A stretch of DNA of 64,000 bases from Spirosoma fluviale (GTDB lineage: Bacteria > Bacteroidota > Bacteroidia > Cytophagales > Spirosomataceae). Every line of letters begins with the position of its first letter. Positions within the stretch are counted from its first letter, which is position 1. A program made the translations under genes and the position numbers. The DNA is taken from assembly GCF_900230225.1 (NCBI RefSeq), contig NZ_OCNH01000002.1:1150793-1214792 (forward strand), read 5' to 3'. Of the stretch, positions 17,285-26,723 are shown piece after piece. The notes under the pieces are model-generated. The model was not told the DNA's origin, did not search any database, and saw nothing but the letters and a program-made list of their open reading frames with translations.

Positions 17285-20200
17285 CTACGGAGTGGTGGGC
17301 TGACTTTTGGCGTTTATGTGTTCCCAATGTCTGGCAAGTCCATCTTTCGTGAATAGATCATCCAATTTTACACCGGTTTCCTTTTCAAAGCTGGAGTAAA
17401 TGGTCTCAAAGGCATATCTGCCCAACGCCCGGTAGCTCTCGAACTGACTTTCTGAAAAGAATTGGTCGGAGGTCGATTCGTGGGGGAAGGCGCTTTTGGT
17501 GGAGCCATAATTGAATATGTCGCGGGGTTCATTACCGTAGAAAGCGGGTTTAATATAAAGCAACAGACCGTCTACATCGTTGGGAGGGGCACCAGCGGGT
17601 TTATCAACGGCCGAATAGCCAATACGGGCCAGCGCCCAGTATTTTCCATCGGTATTGAGTACAGTCGTTGACCGGGCCTGAATCTGGAATTTGCCCTGAA
17701 ATTCAATCGGTATGCCCAGGTCGATCCGGATTTTACGGATGGCATTGCCCAGGTCCTCCAGCGTACAGCTTTCATCGCAGCCGGCATCGCTCACGACAAT
17801 GAACCGGTTACGCCGTAACACCATTTCATACAGGCCTAAGTTCTCGAAGTGACCACCATCCGACAGGTATACGTATTCGTTGGTATCGTCGGTATTGGCC
17901 CGGAGTTCGTCCCAGATCGGTTTGACAGCCAGGGTAGGTGTCGACTTATCGAACGTCTTATCCCCCGCCGGGCCTGGATTACCCAGCCACCAGCCGAGCC
18001 GAACGTTGAACAGGGTCATCAGAAAAGCAACCAGGGTGGATGAATGATAGCCCATGTTCGGGCTGGCAGCCGCCCCGGATATGGTTATTGCCGTGCCCAG
18101 ACTGATGCCTTTTTTACCTCCATAACAGCTATACTTCTGCGTTGGTACATTCGCTTCCTGATCCTGGTAATAGACATTGGCAGAACCGGCGTTGTCGCGC
18201 GTTCGTCGATACCCTAAATTCATGGCTCCGGCGTGCAGGGGCGAAATGGAAAACGCTTCTGCTTTTCGCTCCTGCCAGGCCAGATTCTGCCCATTTACCA
18301 GATTGAGAGCCAGATTTACAATGTGAAAAAGCGGTTTCCTGGGTGTCGTCGTGCCGGGTGACGGATAGGCATCCACCTTCAACTGGCCCATGGGTATGTT
18401 ATCTCCTTCATCAAAGCCGGTGAACGGATCGGGCGAGCGGGTCTCTTGTGGGCGCGAGGCTCCCAAATAAGCCCGAATAAGCCGGGCTCTGTACATAGCA
18501 TGAAGCGAAAAACGGTTTGTATCGATCATCAACGCCAGTAGCCAGCCCGCCAACAGGAAGAAGGTAAGCAGGAATAAGGGGGCAAAAACGGTCAGGACCC
18601 GGCCATATGTATTATCACCAAACCAGCCGTAAAATTGATCCGCCAGTAGTCTGGTGAGGGTTTGATTCAACAGCGAAAGCATGACGATCAGGATAAAAAT
18701 AGTCAGTGTGGCCGCAATGGGCAGACTGTAACTGGACAATAAGCCAATAATACCTGATGCATTGCCTTTGCCCTGCCGCGATCCGGCCCCCTCGCCCCGC
18801 CCGGCACTCTGCGCACTTCCGCCGAGCAGGGCCGTTAAAATACCTGATCCCAGGCCAATACTGGCGATTTGCAGTTTTATGGTGTCAACAAGGCCAGGGC
18901 CGAACAGGACGACACTCGATAGAACGAGCCAGCCCAGCCCCGCAATCAATAGCCAGGCACTGTATCGGGCCGTCCATTCACGTCGGGCATCGTCGAGGTG
19001 GCGGCTTACAACGCCCTCAAAGAGATAACCAACCAGCAAAATGGCCAGCATGAAACAGGGAAAAGCCAGGCAGGTGTATAATTCCATAGAGGATGAACGC
19101 AGAAACTTGGCCGTCAGCAGCAGTAAAAAGCCTGCAATAGCCCCTACCAGGGCTATTACAAGAAACATCAGGACTTGCAGATAGAGCTTCTTTGGGGTTG
19201 GCTTGGCCAGCAGCCAGCCTATAACATGGGCCAGCATCGTGCCCCCCATGATCCAGTAGCCCCCCGCCGATAAGATGTTCAGTCCGGTTCGCTGGTCGAG
19301 TCCCAGCGATTTATAAATGTCGGATGCCCAGTGCGAACGGGTGGGGTCCAGTTTACTGAACCAGATCCATACCAGGATCAGTAGAAGAACAGCTACTGAG
19401 AACGGCAGCAGGCACTTATTAATAAACGCGATCTGATCCCGATCCGATTTCAGGGGCGTGTCGGAGAGTTTGTTTTCGGGTGGTTTTATCGTGTCAGGGG
19501 TTGGGATATAGGCATGGACAAACCGGACGGCCATGATGGATAACACACCCGCCATAACCAATAGCACCCCCATAATCCAGAACCCGGTTGTACCTGAATC
19601 AGCTACTTTGGCGGAGGCCAGTGTGACGCCTACCCAGGGAACGGCCGTCAGCGCTGCCAGAAAGGGCAAGATAACCAGCCAGATTAGCAGCAGGTTACGC
19701 ATATAGGTAGCGACGAGTGTCCAGGTATCGGCGGAGAACAGACCCAGTTGCGGGCTGAGGTAGTTGCTGAACTGGCGTAGATGCCGGATTGGATCGGCTT
19801 CGCTGGCAATGGGTGTACTGCTGGTCGTTTTAAGTCTGGTGATTACTTTTTCCAGCCCTTCATGATGGCGCCAGGCACTAAGCCATCCGCCCACATACCC
19901 ACCGCCCGATACGGTAGACAGGTAGGAGAAGCGTCCAAGCAGATTGTGCTGAGCCAGCCCCTGCATCACACCCAGCGCAAATGTAGCACTCCGAATACCC
20001 CCGCCCGACAGGCATAACGCACTCTGGTAGGTATCGCGCATTTTATTGAAAACAGCATCTAAAGACGATTTTTCTTTAGGTACAATGTGCTCCGCGAAGG
20101 CATCTTCCAGCAAAAGCTGGTTCAACTCAGCTGTTGAAAAATGGGATGCCTTTGGCTTGTGGCCATCTTTCCATTCCAAATAACGTTTAAGCAATCCACG

Positions 20201-20638
20201 GGTGTAGGGTCGTAAGGCCGCGTTCAGCAGCCAGGGTTCTTCAGTCAACAAATTAGGACGCTCTGCCTGCGCAATGAGGGTATTCCGGATGAGGTCTTCC
20301 GTTAGTATTTTTTCAGCAAGCCACTCGGCTAGCCGGGTGTAGGGCGTTTCGGTGTGCGTCTTTTCAGACGGCTCTGGATTTGACGTTGGAAGAAGATTAT
20401 CATTTCTCCCGGCTTTAGCCTCCAGGTACCTGCGTTCGGCCTCCAGTTTTCCGATTAATTCCGTTGGGTCAATAAGCCTGAACAGGTCGGCATTTTCTGC
20501 CGTCGTCTTTCCTGCAGAGAAATCGGTACTTTCTGGGTTAATGAACGCATACTCTTCCCGGAGTACATCACTTAAGTGAAAGGAAGGGGAACTGGATTCA
20601 TCGGAGTGGTTCAAGGGGTCGGGCATGGTTACGCTCAT
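17285..20638 (-). CDS. Large polytopic membrane protein with split patatin-like phospholipase domain
   Basis: This 1117-residue protein begins with a soluble region of about 200 residues. Next comes a patatin oxyanion-hole motif SGGGIRS and a nucleophile elbow with S244 (TVSGGGY, where the usual first Gly of GxSxG is Thr). The patatin Asp is D927 in YLSDGGHFENLG, nearly 700 residues later. Between them lie roughly nine hydrophobic segments (about residues 310-740) and a Gly-rich linker (GGSAQSAGRGEGAGSRQGKG). Ser-Asp dyad hydrolases of this family act on acyl lipids. Here the catalytic halves would meet beside a membrane bundle, suggesting action on membrane lipids. It is a single-gene unit; no partner is evident. 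Confidence 0.8.
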   Translation of the reverse strand: MSVTMPDPLNHSDESSSPSFHLSDVLREEYAFINPESTDFSAGKTTAENADLFRLIDPTELIGKLEAERRYLEAKAGRNDNLLPTSNPEPSEKTHTETPYTRLAEWLAEKILTEDLIRNTLIAQAERPNLLTEEPWLLNAALRPYTRGLLKRYLEWKDGHKPKASHFSTAELNQLLLEDAFAEHIVPKEKSSLDAVFNKMRDTYQSALCLSGGGIRSATFALGVMQGLAQHNLLGRFSYLSTVSGGGYVGGWLSAWRHHEGLEKVITRLKTTSSTPIASEADPIRHLRQFSNYLSPQLGLFSADTWTLVATYMRNLLLIWLVILPFLAALTAVPWVGVTLASAKVADSGTTGFWIMGVLLVMAGVLSIMAVRFVHAYIPTPDTIKPPENKLSDTPLKSDRDQIAFINKCLLPFSVAVLLLILVWIWFSKLDPTRSHWASDIYKSLGLDQRTGLNILSAGGYWIMGGTMLAHVIGWLLAKPTPKKLYLQVLMFLVIALVGAIAGFLLLLTAKFLRSSSMELYTCLAFPCFMLAILLVGYLFEGVVSRHLDDARREWTARYSAWLLIAGLGWLVLSSVVLFGPGLVDTIKLQIASIGLGSGILTALLGGSAQSAGRGEGAGSRQGKGNASGIIGLLSSYSLPIAATLTIFILIVMLSLLNQTLTRLLADQFYGWFGDNTYGRVLTVFAPLFLLTFFLLAGWLLALMIDTNRFSLHAMYRARLIRAYLGASRPQETRSPDPFTGFDEGDNIPMGQLKVDAYPSPGTTTPRKPLFHIVNLALNLVNGQNLAWQERKAEAFSISPLHAGAMNLGYRRTRDNAGSANVYYQDQEANVPTQKYSCYGGKKGISLGTAITISGAAASPNMGYHSSTLVAFLMTLFNVRLGWWLGNPGPAGDKTFDKSTPTLAVKPIWDELRANTDDTNEYVYLSDGGHFENLGLYEMVLRRNRFIVVSDAGCDESCTLEDLGNAIRKIRIDLGIPIEFQGKFQIQARSTTVLNTDGKYWALARIGYSAVDKPAGAPPNDVDGLLLYIKPAFYGNEPRDIFNYGSTKSAFPHESTSDQFFSESQFESYRALGRYAFETIYSSFEKETGVKLDDLFTKDGLARHWEHINAKSQPTTP

Positions 20639-21134
20639 TTTATAGTGGAGACTAGGGGTGGATGTGTTGAGCCGAAGTTGGTTGCTGGAAGATTAAATAG
20701 GTTTCCGAGCCCTCAATGAGTACCCAGAACGCAGGTAAATGTGTTTAATGGTGTTTATGAACGCAGGTCTATAAACGTAAGCCGGAAAAGCAGGAATTGA
20801 CTCTAGTGTAAAAGGCCGTCAATCTAAGCTGATTCGTTGACGACCGGTTGCTACTATCAGGCGATGAAGATATGAAAAACGAGAACCTCCTTATCGCCCA
20901 TATTATTTAAAGGTAGATCAAGTTGTGAGCTGGGCGGTCGTTGTACAACGGACAGGGTCGCCCGCGTGGTGGTAATCCGTATGGCCAGAATGCCGGTGAT
21001 AGATTTTACTTTTTCACCACAGCGCCACGAAGGGCACGAAGATCAATAGGCGTATTTTTTAGCCTATAAACCTCCGTGCCCTTCGTGGCATTATGGGTAA
21101 TTTATTTCGGTCCGAAATAGGGTAACAGACAGAG
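20639..21134. other. Intergenic region, patatin upstream region with a hairpin repeat
   Basis: These 496 bp hold no convincing gene. The left part must contain the patatin promoter, and the right part holds the repeat at 21014-21090. A short Gly/Arg-rich frame near 20930-21010 is open on the plus strand, but it has no start and is probably chance or the remnant of an old gene. Confidence 0.4.
21014..21090. repeat. CACAGAG-type intergenic hairpin repeat, copy 2
   Basis: CCACGAAGGGCACG (21025-21038) pairs perfectly with 21075-21088, and an inner stem ATAGGC/GCCTAT (21046-21051, 21062-21067) stacks inside. It is preceded by TTCACCACAG, like the other copies. It lies 45 bp beyond the stop of the ThuA-fusion gene on the minus strand. 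Confidence 0.6.
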
Positions 21135-24100
21135 CTACTGATTAAACCGGATGCTGTTCAGCTGAATAATGTCATTGTTAGGTTTGCTCCACTTTACCAC
21201 AACCACGTACACATCATGCCGACCGGTAAAGGGTTTGTCGAGCTGGCCCGTTACCTGATTCGTTGCCTTCCAGTCGCCGGTAGCTTTGTAAGGAACGCGA
21301 CTTACCACCGGCCCCGCGTAAGAATCGAGCCGGACTTCAATTTCACCGTCTTTGTTGAGCGATGAATAGTCGTACGTCAGCGATTTGATGGTCGTCATAT
21401 CGATGTTTTTCAGAAGTACATACGCCTTGTTGCTTCCTGCCGACAGGCGACTGCCAAAGCGGGGGAAACCAACGTACGCATCAGCATTCAGGGTCTTAAC
21501 GGTAGCATTCCGCAACGTGATCACCTCCGAACTGGTGAGCGGGTCCACGCTTTTTGACCCCTTGTCGGTATAGCTGGCCAGCAGAGTGTACTGCCCGCGG
21601 GCGTCTTCCGGCTTGTGTTCGTTGAGGGCGAGGGTTCCCTGTAACGGCACGGCTTTTTGTTTGCGGGCATCGGTTAGCGAGAAGATGTACTTCACCATTT
21701 CCTGCGCATCCTGTACCGGAACCTGCGGGTGGGCGCTCATCAAATGGTCTTTGCTCCAGTTGCCGCCCCCGCCTTCAATAATTTTCCGGGCCAGCCGTTC
21801 CACACTGCCCGCCTGCCCTTTGTAGCGGTCGGCAACGGCCAGAAACGTAGGGCCAACGGAAGGTTTATCAATCGTATGGCAGGCTTTGCAGTCACTACCG
21901 GCAACCAGCGTTTTTCCGAGCGAGCCACCGCCCAGTTGGGCTACTTCCTGGTGTCCCTGCTGCGGAGCCGCCAGCAGAGCGCCGTTGGGCTGGGCACTGT
22001 ATTCGTAAAGCACCTTAATGCGTTTGGGGTCAATTTTTTTATCTTCCTGGTCGGCCACTTTCACCGCATAGGTGAAGGGTTTGTTCTCCCAAAAGAACGA
22101 TTTGTTGTCTGGCGTGGTAATGGCTACCTCTGGTTTGGCATTACCAACTTTTACCGAAATGGTATCCATTCCTACCTGCCCTGCCAGATCGGTCACTTTC
22201 AGGATGGCGTTGTACACGCCGGGTTGCGTATAGGTGTAGGTGGCCATGGGTTTGGTTGAGCCTACCGTTTTGCCGTCAAACAGCCATTCGTACGTTACCT
22301 GATCGTCATCGTCCAGGTCGGTGCCGCGCCCGGCGAACTTCACCCGCAACGGAGCCAGACCAATGGCTTCGCGAAGAACGGGGGCATTCCGACCGTCGGA
22401 GGTGAGGTAGGAGCGGGCACTATGCTGGGCTGCTGCCACGGAATCGACCACACTGGCGCGGGCAATGGGCGGGCGGTTGCCGGTATTGTATTCGATTTTC
22501 ACCAGCCGGGCGTCGTCATTATCGGCTCCATACACGGAACCGTACTCCAGCATATACATGACCCCATCCTTGCCGAAAGACAGGTCGATAGGTCGCCGAA
22601 AATCGCCCTGAGCGGCCATGAACGGCTCGGTACGGATGTAGTTGTCATCTTTATCGACACGCAGTGCCAACACCCAGTTGCGCATCCAGTCGAAGATGAA
22701 CAGGGCGCCATCGTAGTAGTCCGGGAATTTGTTTTTCGACGGCGAGTTGCGATCGTAGGCGTAAAACTCACCGGCCATGGCACTGCGCCCCCCCTGTCCC
22801 AGCTCCGGAAATTCTTTCGAAGCTGCGTACGGATACCAGATCATAGCCGGGTTCGTTGGCGGCAGGTTCTTCAGCCCGGTACTCTTGGGCGAGTTATTGA
22901 CTGGCGCTTTTGGGTCGAAGCGGGGGCCAACGGCATTGGTCGCAAAGTCCAGATCGCCATACGGCTGGCTATTGCCAATGAACAGTGGCCAGCCGAAGTT
23001 ACCGGCTTTTTTAGCCTGATTAAATTCGTCGTAGCCGCGCGGGCCTAATGTGCTGCTGTCTTTTCCGGCATCGGGGCCAATTTCACCCCAGTACAAAACC
23101 GACGATTTCGGGTTGAGGGCAATGCGGTACGGATTCCGCAGTCCCATGGTGTAAATTTCGGGCTTGGTCTGGGCTGTTCCCTTCGGGAATAGATTGCCTT
23201 CCGGAATGGTGTAGGTACCGTCGGGCTGAGGGCGAATCCGCAGAATTTTACCCCGTAAGTCGTTGGTATTGGCGGCTGTACCTCGTGCATCGGCCGCCAG
23301 ATGATCGGGGCGGGCGTCGATGGGCGCGTAGCCGTTGGAGGGAAAGGGGTTGGTATGGTCGCCGGTGGACAGGTACAGGTTTCCGGCTTTGTCGAACGCC
23401 AGCGAACCGCCGTGGTGCGATCCGGGCTGATCGATACTCGGCACCGTCAGCAGGATTTTCTCGGAAGCCAGATCGAGCGTATTGTCATCCTTCACCACAA
23501 AGCGGGACAGGTTATAGGACGGGTCCTGCGTAAACTGAGGGGAATAATAAATGTACAGAAAATGGTTGGTCGAAAAGTTAGGGTCAAGGGTAATACCCTG
23601 CACGCCATGCCCTGCTTTGGTAGGGACATCGAAGCGATGCACCAGCTGACTTTTGTTGGTCTGGCTATTGTAGACGGATAGGTTGCCACTCCGTTCGGTG
23701 AAAAATACGCGCCCGTCCGGTGCAACGGCCAGTTCCATCGGCTCGTTCAGGTCATTGACGAGCACCGTTTTCACAAACCGGTTCTCTTCTGGGGTAACCG
23801 TTGCATAGGCTTTGCTATAATCGAGTGGTTTGCCACTGCCCATCACCCAGTTCAGGGCTCCCAGCAGGTGCTGCACAAAGAGCGGTTCGCTGAAGCTGGC
23901 ATCTTCATGACCGCCACCGGTATAGTAAGCGCGCCCTCCGTCGAACTCATGGTACCAGGCAATGGGGTGATTGCTGCCGTTAATGCCGCCATCGTAGGTG
24001 CTTTCGTCCAGATTGGCCACCACCGTCAGGTCGGAGTAGAGCGACCGGTAGTTGTACCATTCGTCGGTACGCTCCCAACGGTCGGGGAGGTGGGCGGTGG

Positions 24101-24665
24101 ATGGGTGATTTTTGTCTGTTACATCCACCGTTGCTTTGCGCACGTTGGAATTGCTGGGGTGGCTGGCAAAATACCCACCGGCGAGTTTGTTGTACCACGG
24201 CCAGTCATACTCGGTATCGGCCGCTGCATGGATGCCCATGTACCCGCCACCGGCCTGGATGTACCGCTCAAAAGCCGCCTGTTGTTTCTGGTTCAGCACA
24301 TTGCCGGTCGTACTCAGGAAAACAACGGCGGTATAGTGTTTGAGGCTGTCGTCATTGAAGTAATCGGCATTTTTGGTCGTGTCGACCCGAAACGCGTTCT
24401 CACGGCCCAGTTTCTGAAGGGCGGCAATCCCGAACGGAATGGACGTGTGTTTCCAGCCTTTGGTCTTCGAAAAGACAAGTACCCGTTTGGGGCCGACCGG
24501 AGCTGAAGGAGCTGTTGATGGTGCGGGTGCTGCCGACGAAACCGTCGATGGTGTGTTTTGTATCGTCGTTTTTTGATTGCTGACGCAGGCATAAATCGCC
24601 AGGCTAAGCCCGGCAATACCCAGAAAACGAATGGACGAATTGATTGAGCGTGGTAACCAGATCAT
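21135..24665 (-). CDS. Lipoprotein fusion: ThuA, sugar dehydrogenase propeller, PKD, cytochrome c, CBM-like
   Basis: This 1176-residue lipoprotein (signal ending LAIYAC) has these domains in order. A ThuA-like amidotransferase fold spans about 58-280 (VLVFSKTKGWKHTS, GGYMGIHAAADTEYDW). A glucose/sorbosone dehydrogenase-type beta-propeller follows (about 300-725; FFTERSGNL, GSHHGGSLAFD, LRNPYRIALNP), then a PKD domain (about 765-860). A class I cytochrome c carries heme motif C926-K-A-C-H930 (GSDCKACHTIDKPSVGPTF). The C-terminal beta-sandwich resembles CBM6 (about 1050-1176). Such fusions are known in Bacteroidota and Planctomycetes and are thought to oxidise sugars at the cell surface; the on-board heme would take the electrons. 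The gene is divergent from GH125 across a shared palindrome. Confidence 0.88.
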   Translation of the reverse strand: MIWLPRSINSSIRFLGIAGLSLAIYACVSNQKTTIQNTPSTVSSAAPAPSTAPSAPVGPKRVLVFSKTKGWKHTSIPFGIAALQKLGRENAFRVDTTKNADYFNDDSLKHYTAVVFLSTTGNVLNQKQQAAFERYIQAGGGYMGIHAAADTEYDWPWYNKLAGGYFASHPSNSNVRKATVDVTDKNHPSTAHLPDRWERTDEWYNYRSLYSDLTVVANLDESTYDGGINGSNHPIAWYHEFDGGRAYYTGGGHEDASFSEPLFVQHLLGALNWVMGSGKPLDYSKAYATVTPEENRFVKTVLVNDLNEPMELAVAPDGRVFFTERSGNLSVYNSQTNKSQLVHRFDVPTKAGHGVQGITLDPNFSTNHFLYIYYSPQFTQDPSYNLSRFVVKDDNTLDLASEKILLTVPSIDQPGSHHGGSLAFDKAGNLYLSTGDHTNPFPSNGYAPIDARPDHLAADARGTAANTNDLRGKILRIRPQPDGTYTIPEGNLFPKGTAQTKPEIYTMGLRNPYRIALNPKSSVLYWGEIGPDAGKDSSTLGPRGYDEFNQAKKAGNFGWPLFIGNSQPYGDLDFATNAVGPRFDPKAPVNNSPKSTGLKNLPPTNPAMIWYPYAASKEFPELGQGGRSAMAGEFYAYDRNSPSKNKFPDYYDGALFIFDWMRNWVLALRVDKDDNYIRTEPFMAAQGDFRRPIDLSFGKDGVMYMLEYGSVYGADNDDARLVKIEYNTGNRPPIARASVVDSVAAAQHSARSYLTSDGRNAPVLREAIGLAPLRVKFAGRGTDLDDDDQVTYEWLFDGKTVGSTKPMATYTYTQPGVYNAILKVTDLAGQVGMDTISVKVGNAKPEVAITTPDNKSFFWENKPFTYAVKVADQEDKKIDPKRIKVLYEYSAQPNGALLAAPQQGHQEVAQLGGGSLGKTLVAGSDCKACHTIDKPSVGPTFLAVADRYKGQAGSVERLARKIIEGGGGNWSKDHLMSAHPQVPVQDAQEMVKYIFSLTDARKQKAVPLQGTLALNEHKPEDARGQYTLLASYTDKGSKSVDPLTSSEVITLRNATVKTLNADAYVGFPRFGSRLSAGSNKAYVLLKNIDMTTIKSLTYDYSSLNKDGEIEVRLDSYAGPVVSRVPYKATGDWKATNQVTGQLDKPFTGRHDVYVVVVKWSKPNNDIIQLNSIRFNQ

Positions 24666-24723
24666 GGAGAAAAGGGTTGGATGTCAGGCTGGTAAAAAGG
24701 GGTTTGAGTAGTCTTGCCGGAGG

Positions 24724-24743
24724 TATCTGCACCGGTGCAGATA
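24724..24743. promoter_or_regulatory. 20-bp perfect palindrome, LacI-type operator candidate
   Basis: TATCTGCACCGGTGCAGATA reads the same on both strands. It lies between the divergent ThuA-fusion gene (start 24665) and GH125 gene (start 24892). Even-spaced palindromes with a central CG are typical of LacI-family operators. No lacI gene is present in the window, so the regulator would be encoded elsewhere. Confidence 0.6.
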
Positions 24744-24891
24744 GTTGCTTTTTATAAGGCGTACGAGCCGGTAAACTACCTGTTTAGCGAACGGTAAAAT
24801 GGCATACGATGAAGAATACGGCGTTTTGATTTTTCTTTGTGTTTTTAGTGCCGCAACGGCAGACCGTCTCCGTGTTCACTATCTTTACTTC

Positions 24892-26334
24892 ATGAATCGT
24901 CGTACGTTTATCAAGCAATCAGCCGGGGCAAGCGCTGGCCTGATGGTGGGTCAGTCCCTATGGGCAGCGCCAGCCGCCGACTTCCCCGTTGTGCGGACAG
25001 CCGCAGCCCAACGCAATTTCACCAGCTCGGCCGTTGAGCAGACCATCCAGCGAATGCACAAAACCATTCGCGACCCGGAACTGGCCTGGCTTTTCGAGAA
25101 CTGCTTCCCCAACACCCTTGATACCACCGTGCAGGTGAGTACCGGCAATGGTCAGCCTGATACGTTTGTCATTACCGGCGACATCGACGCCATGTGGCTG
25201 CGCGATAGTACGGCGCAGGTGTGGCCTTATTTGCCACTCATTAAGCAGGATAAGCCCTTACAGCAGTTAATTGCGGGCGTTATTCGCCGGCAATCCCTGT
25301 GCATTCGGCGCGATCCGTACGCCAACGCCTTTTACGCCGATGCCAATAAAGAGGGCGAATGGAAGAAAGACGTAACGGCCATGAAACCCGGTCTGCACGA
25401 ACGCAAGTGGGAACTCGATTCGCTTTGCTACGCCATCCGGCTGGGGTATCACTACTGGAAAACAACCGGCGATACCAGCCCATTCGATGCCGACTGGCTA
25501 CAGGCCATGCAACTCGTTTTGCAAACCTGCCGGGAGCAGCAACGTAAAACCGGTCGCGGACCTTATAAATTCAGCCGCGAAACGTCCTGGTCGACGGATA
25601 CCGTGCCGGGCGATGGCTACGGGAATCCAACGCGCCCCATTGGATTGATCAACAGCATCTTCCGTCCATCCGACGATGCAACGGTTTTTCCGTTTTATGT
25701 ACCCTCGAACTGGTTTGCGGTAGTATCGCTTCGGCAACTGGCTACGATGGTCGAACAGATCAAACCGACTGCAACGGCTGCCGGGACCGCCTTATCGGCT
25801 GATTGCCGCGCCCTGGCCGATGAGGTGGAGCGGGCGCTGAAACAATACGCCATTTATACGCACCCTAAGTACGGGAAAATGTATGCTATGGAAGTGGACG
25901 GGTACGGCAATCACCTGCTTCAGGACGACGCTAACGTGCCGAACCTACTGGCTCTGCCGTATCTGGGTGCTATGCCTGCCAGCGATCCGATCTATAAAAA
26001 TACCCGTCGCTTTGTGCTCAGTCCGGACAATCCTTATTTCTTCAAAGGAAAAGCGGCCGAAGGCGTCGGCAGTCCGCACACGCTGGTCAATAACATCTGG
26101 ACCATGAGCCTGACCATGCGCGCTCTTACGTCTACCGACGATCAGGAGATTTTGGCGCAGCTTCGTCTGCTGAAGAAAACCCATGCCGGAACGGGCTTCA
26201 TGCATGAATCATTCAACCAGGACGACCCGGCCAAGTTTACCCGAAAGTGGTTCGCCTGGGCCAACACCCTCTTCGGCGAACTGATCCTGAAAGTCGCCAA
26301 CGAGCGCCCGCAATTGTTGAGCAAAGTTCTGTAA
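24892..26334 (+). CDS. GH125 exo-alpha-1,6-mannosidase, Tat-exported
   Basis: The start is chosen at MNRRTFIKQSAGASAGLMVG, a textbook Tat signal; the frame is open further upstream but those codons look random. The 480-residue protein matches the metal-independent GH125 alpha-mannosidases: FVITGDIDAMWLRDS near residue 95, RRDPYANAFYADAN, ERKWELDSLCYAIRLGY, and W-S-T-D and PSDDATVFPFYVPSN blocks in an (alpha/alpha)6 toroid. It should release non-reducing alpha-1,6-mannose in the periplasm. The last 24 codons are duplicated, with changes, about 830 bp downstream beyond a toxin-antitoxin pair. Confidence 0.9.
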   Translation: MNRRTFIKQSAGASAGLMVGQSLWAAPAADFPVVRTAAAQRNFTSSAVEQTIQRMHKTIRDPELAWLFENCFPNTLDTTVQVSTGNGQPDTFVITGDIDAMWLRDSTAQVWPYLPLIKQDKPLQQLIAGVIRRQSLCIRRDPYANAFYADANKEGEWKKDVTAMKPGLHERKWELDSLCYAIRLGYHYWKTTGDTSPFDADWLQAMQLVLQTCREQQRKTGRGPYKFSRETSWSTDTVPGDGYGNPTRPIGLINSIFRPSDDATVFPFYVPSNWFAVVSLRQLATMVEQIKPTATAAGTALSADCRALADEVERALKQYAIYTHPKYGKMYAMEVDGYGNHLLQDDANVPNLLALPYLGAMPASDPIYKNTRRFVLSPDNPYFFKGKAAEGVGSPHTLVNNIWTMSLTMRALTSTDDQEILAQLRLLKKTHAGTGFMHESFNQDDPAKFTRKWFAWANTLFGELILKVANERPQLLSKVL

Positions 26335-26335
26335 G
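26258..26335 (+). repeat. Direct repeat, left copy (GH125 3' end)
   Basis: These 78 bp match 27088-27165 at 72 positions (six substitutions, no gaps). The copy lies inside the GH125 coding sequence and includes its stop codon. Confidence 0.9.
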
Positions 26336-26377
26336 AGAAGGGGCAAGTGTAATAGCTTGTTATTTACAGTTGAAACT

Positions 26378-26394
26378 GTTTACTATGAGTAAAC
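26378..26394. promoter_or_regulatory. Inverted repeat upstream of higB, candidate HigA operator
   Basis: GTTTAC-TATGA-GTAAAC forms a 6-bp perfect inverted repeat 17 bp upstream of the higB start. Antitoxins with helix-turn-helix domains commonly repress their own operon from such sites. Confidence 0.5.
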
Positions 26395-26411
26395 TTTCTC
26401 TAGATTACTAA

Positions 26412-26723
26412 ATGTTTAATATCATAGCACGCCGTATGTTACTTGACTATTGTCGGTTGTATCCTCAGGCGTCCAGTGCCTTAAAACAATGGTATGCTGA
26501 ATTGTACGAGCAGGAGTTTGCGAATTTTAATGAACTAAAGGCAACTTACGGAAACGCGAGTGTTGTAGCTGATGATAGGGTTGTGTTTAATATAATGGGT
26601 AACAAGTATCGACTGGTTGTCCGGATGGTATTCGCGTTTAAGACAATTCAGATTAAATGGTTTGGTACTCATGCTGAATACGATAAAATTGATGTAGCGA
26701 CTGTACAATACGAAAGACCATGA
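26412..26723 (+). CDS. higB: HigB-type mRNA interferase toxin
   Basis: This 103-residue protein has the HigB-toxin layout: MFNIIARRMLLDYCRLYPQA at the start, ALKQWYAEL, a central VVFNIMGNKYRLVVRMVF strand pair and a C-terminal IQIKWFGTHAEYDKID. HigB toxins of the RelE superfamily cleave mRNA on translating ribosomes. The stop overlaps the start of the next gene by 4 bp (ATGA), so toxin and antitoxin are translationally coupled, with the toxin first as usual for higBA. The base composition is more AT-rich than in the flanking GH125 gene. Confidence 0.88.
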   Translation: MFNIIARRMLLDYCRLYPQASSALKQWYAELYEQEFANFNELKATYGNASVVADDRVVFNIMGNKYRLVVRMVFAFKTIQIKWFGTHAEYDKIDVATVQYERP

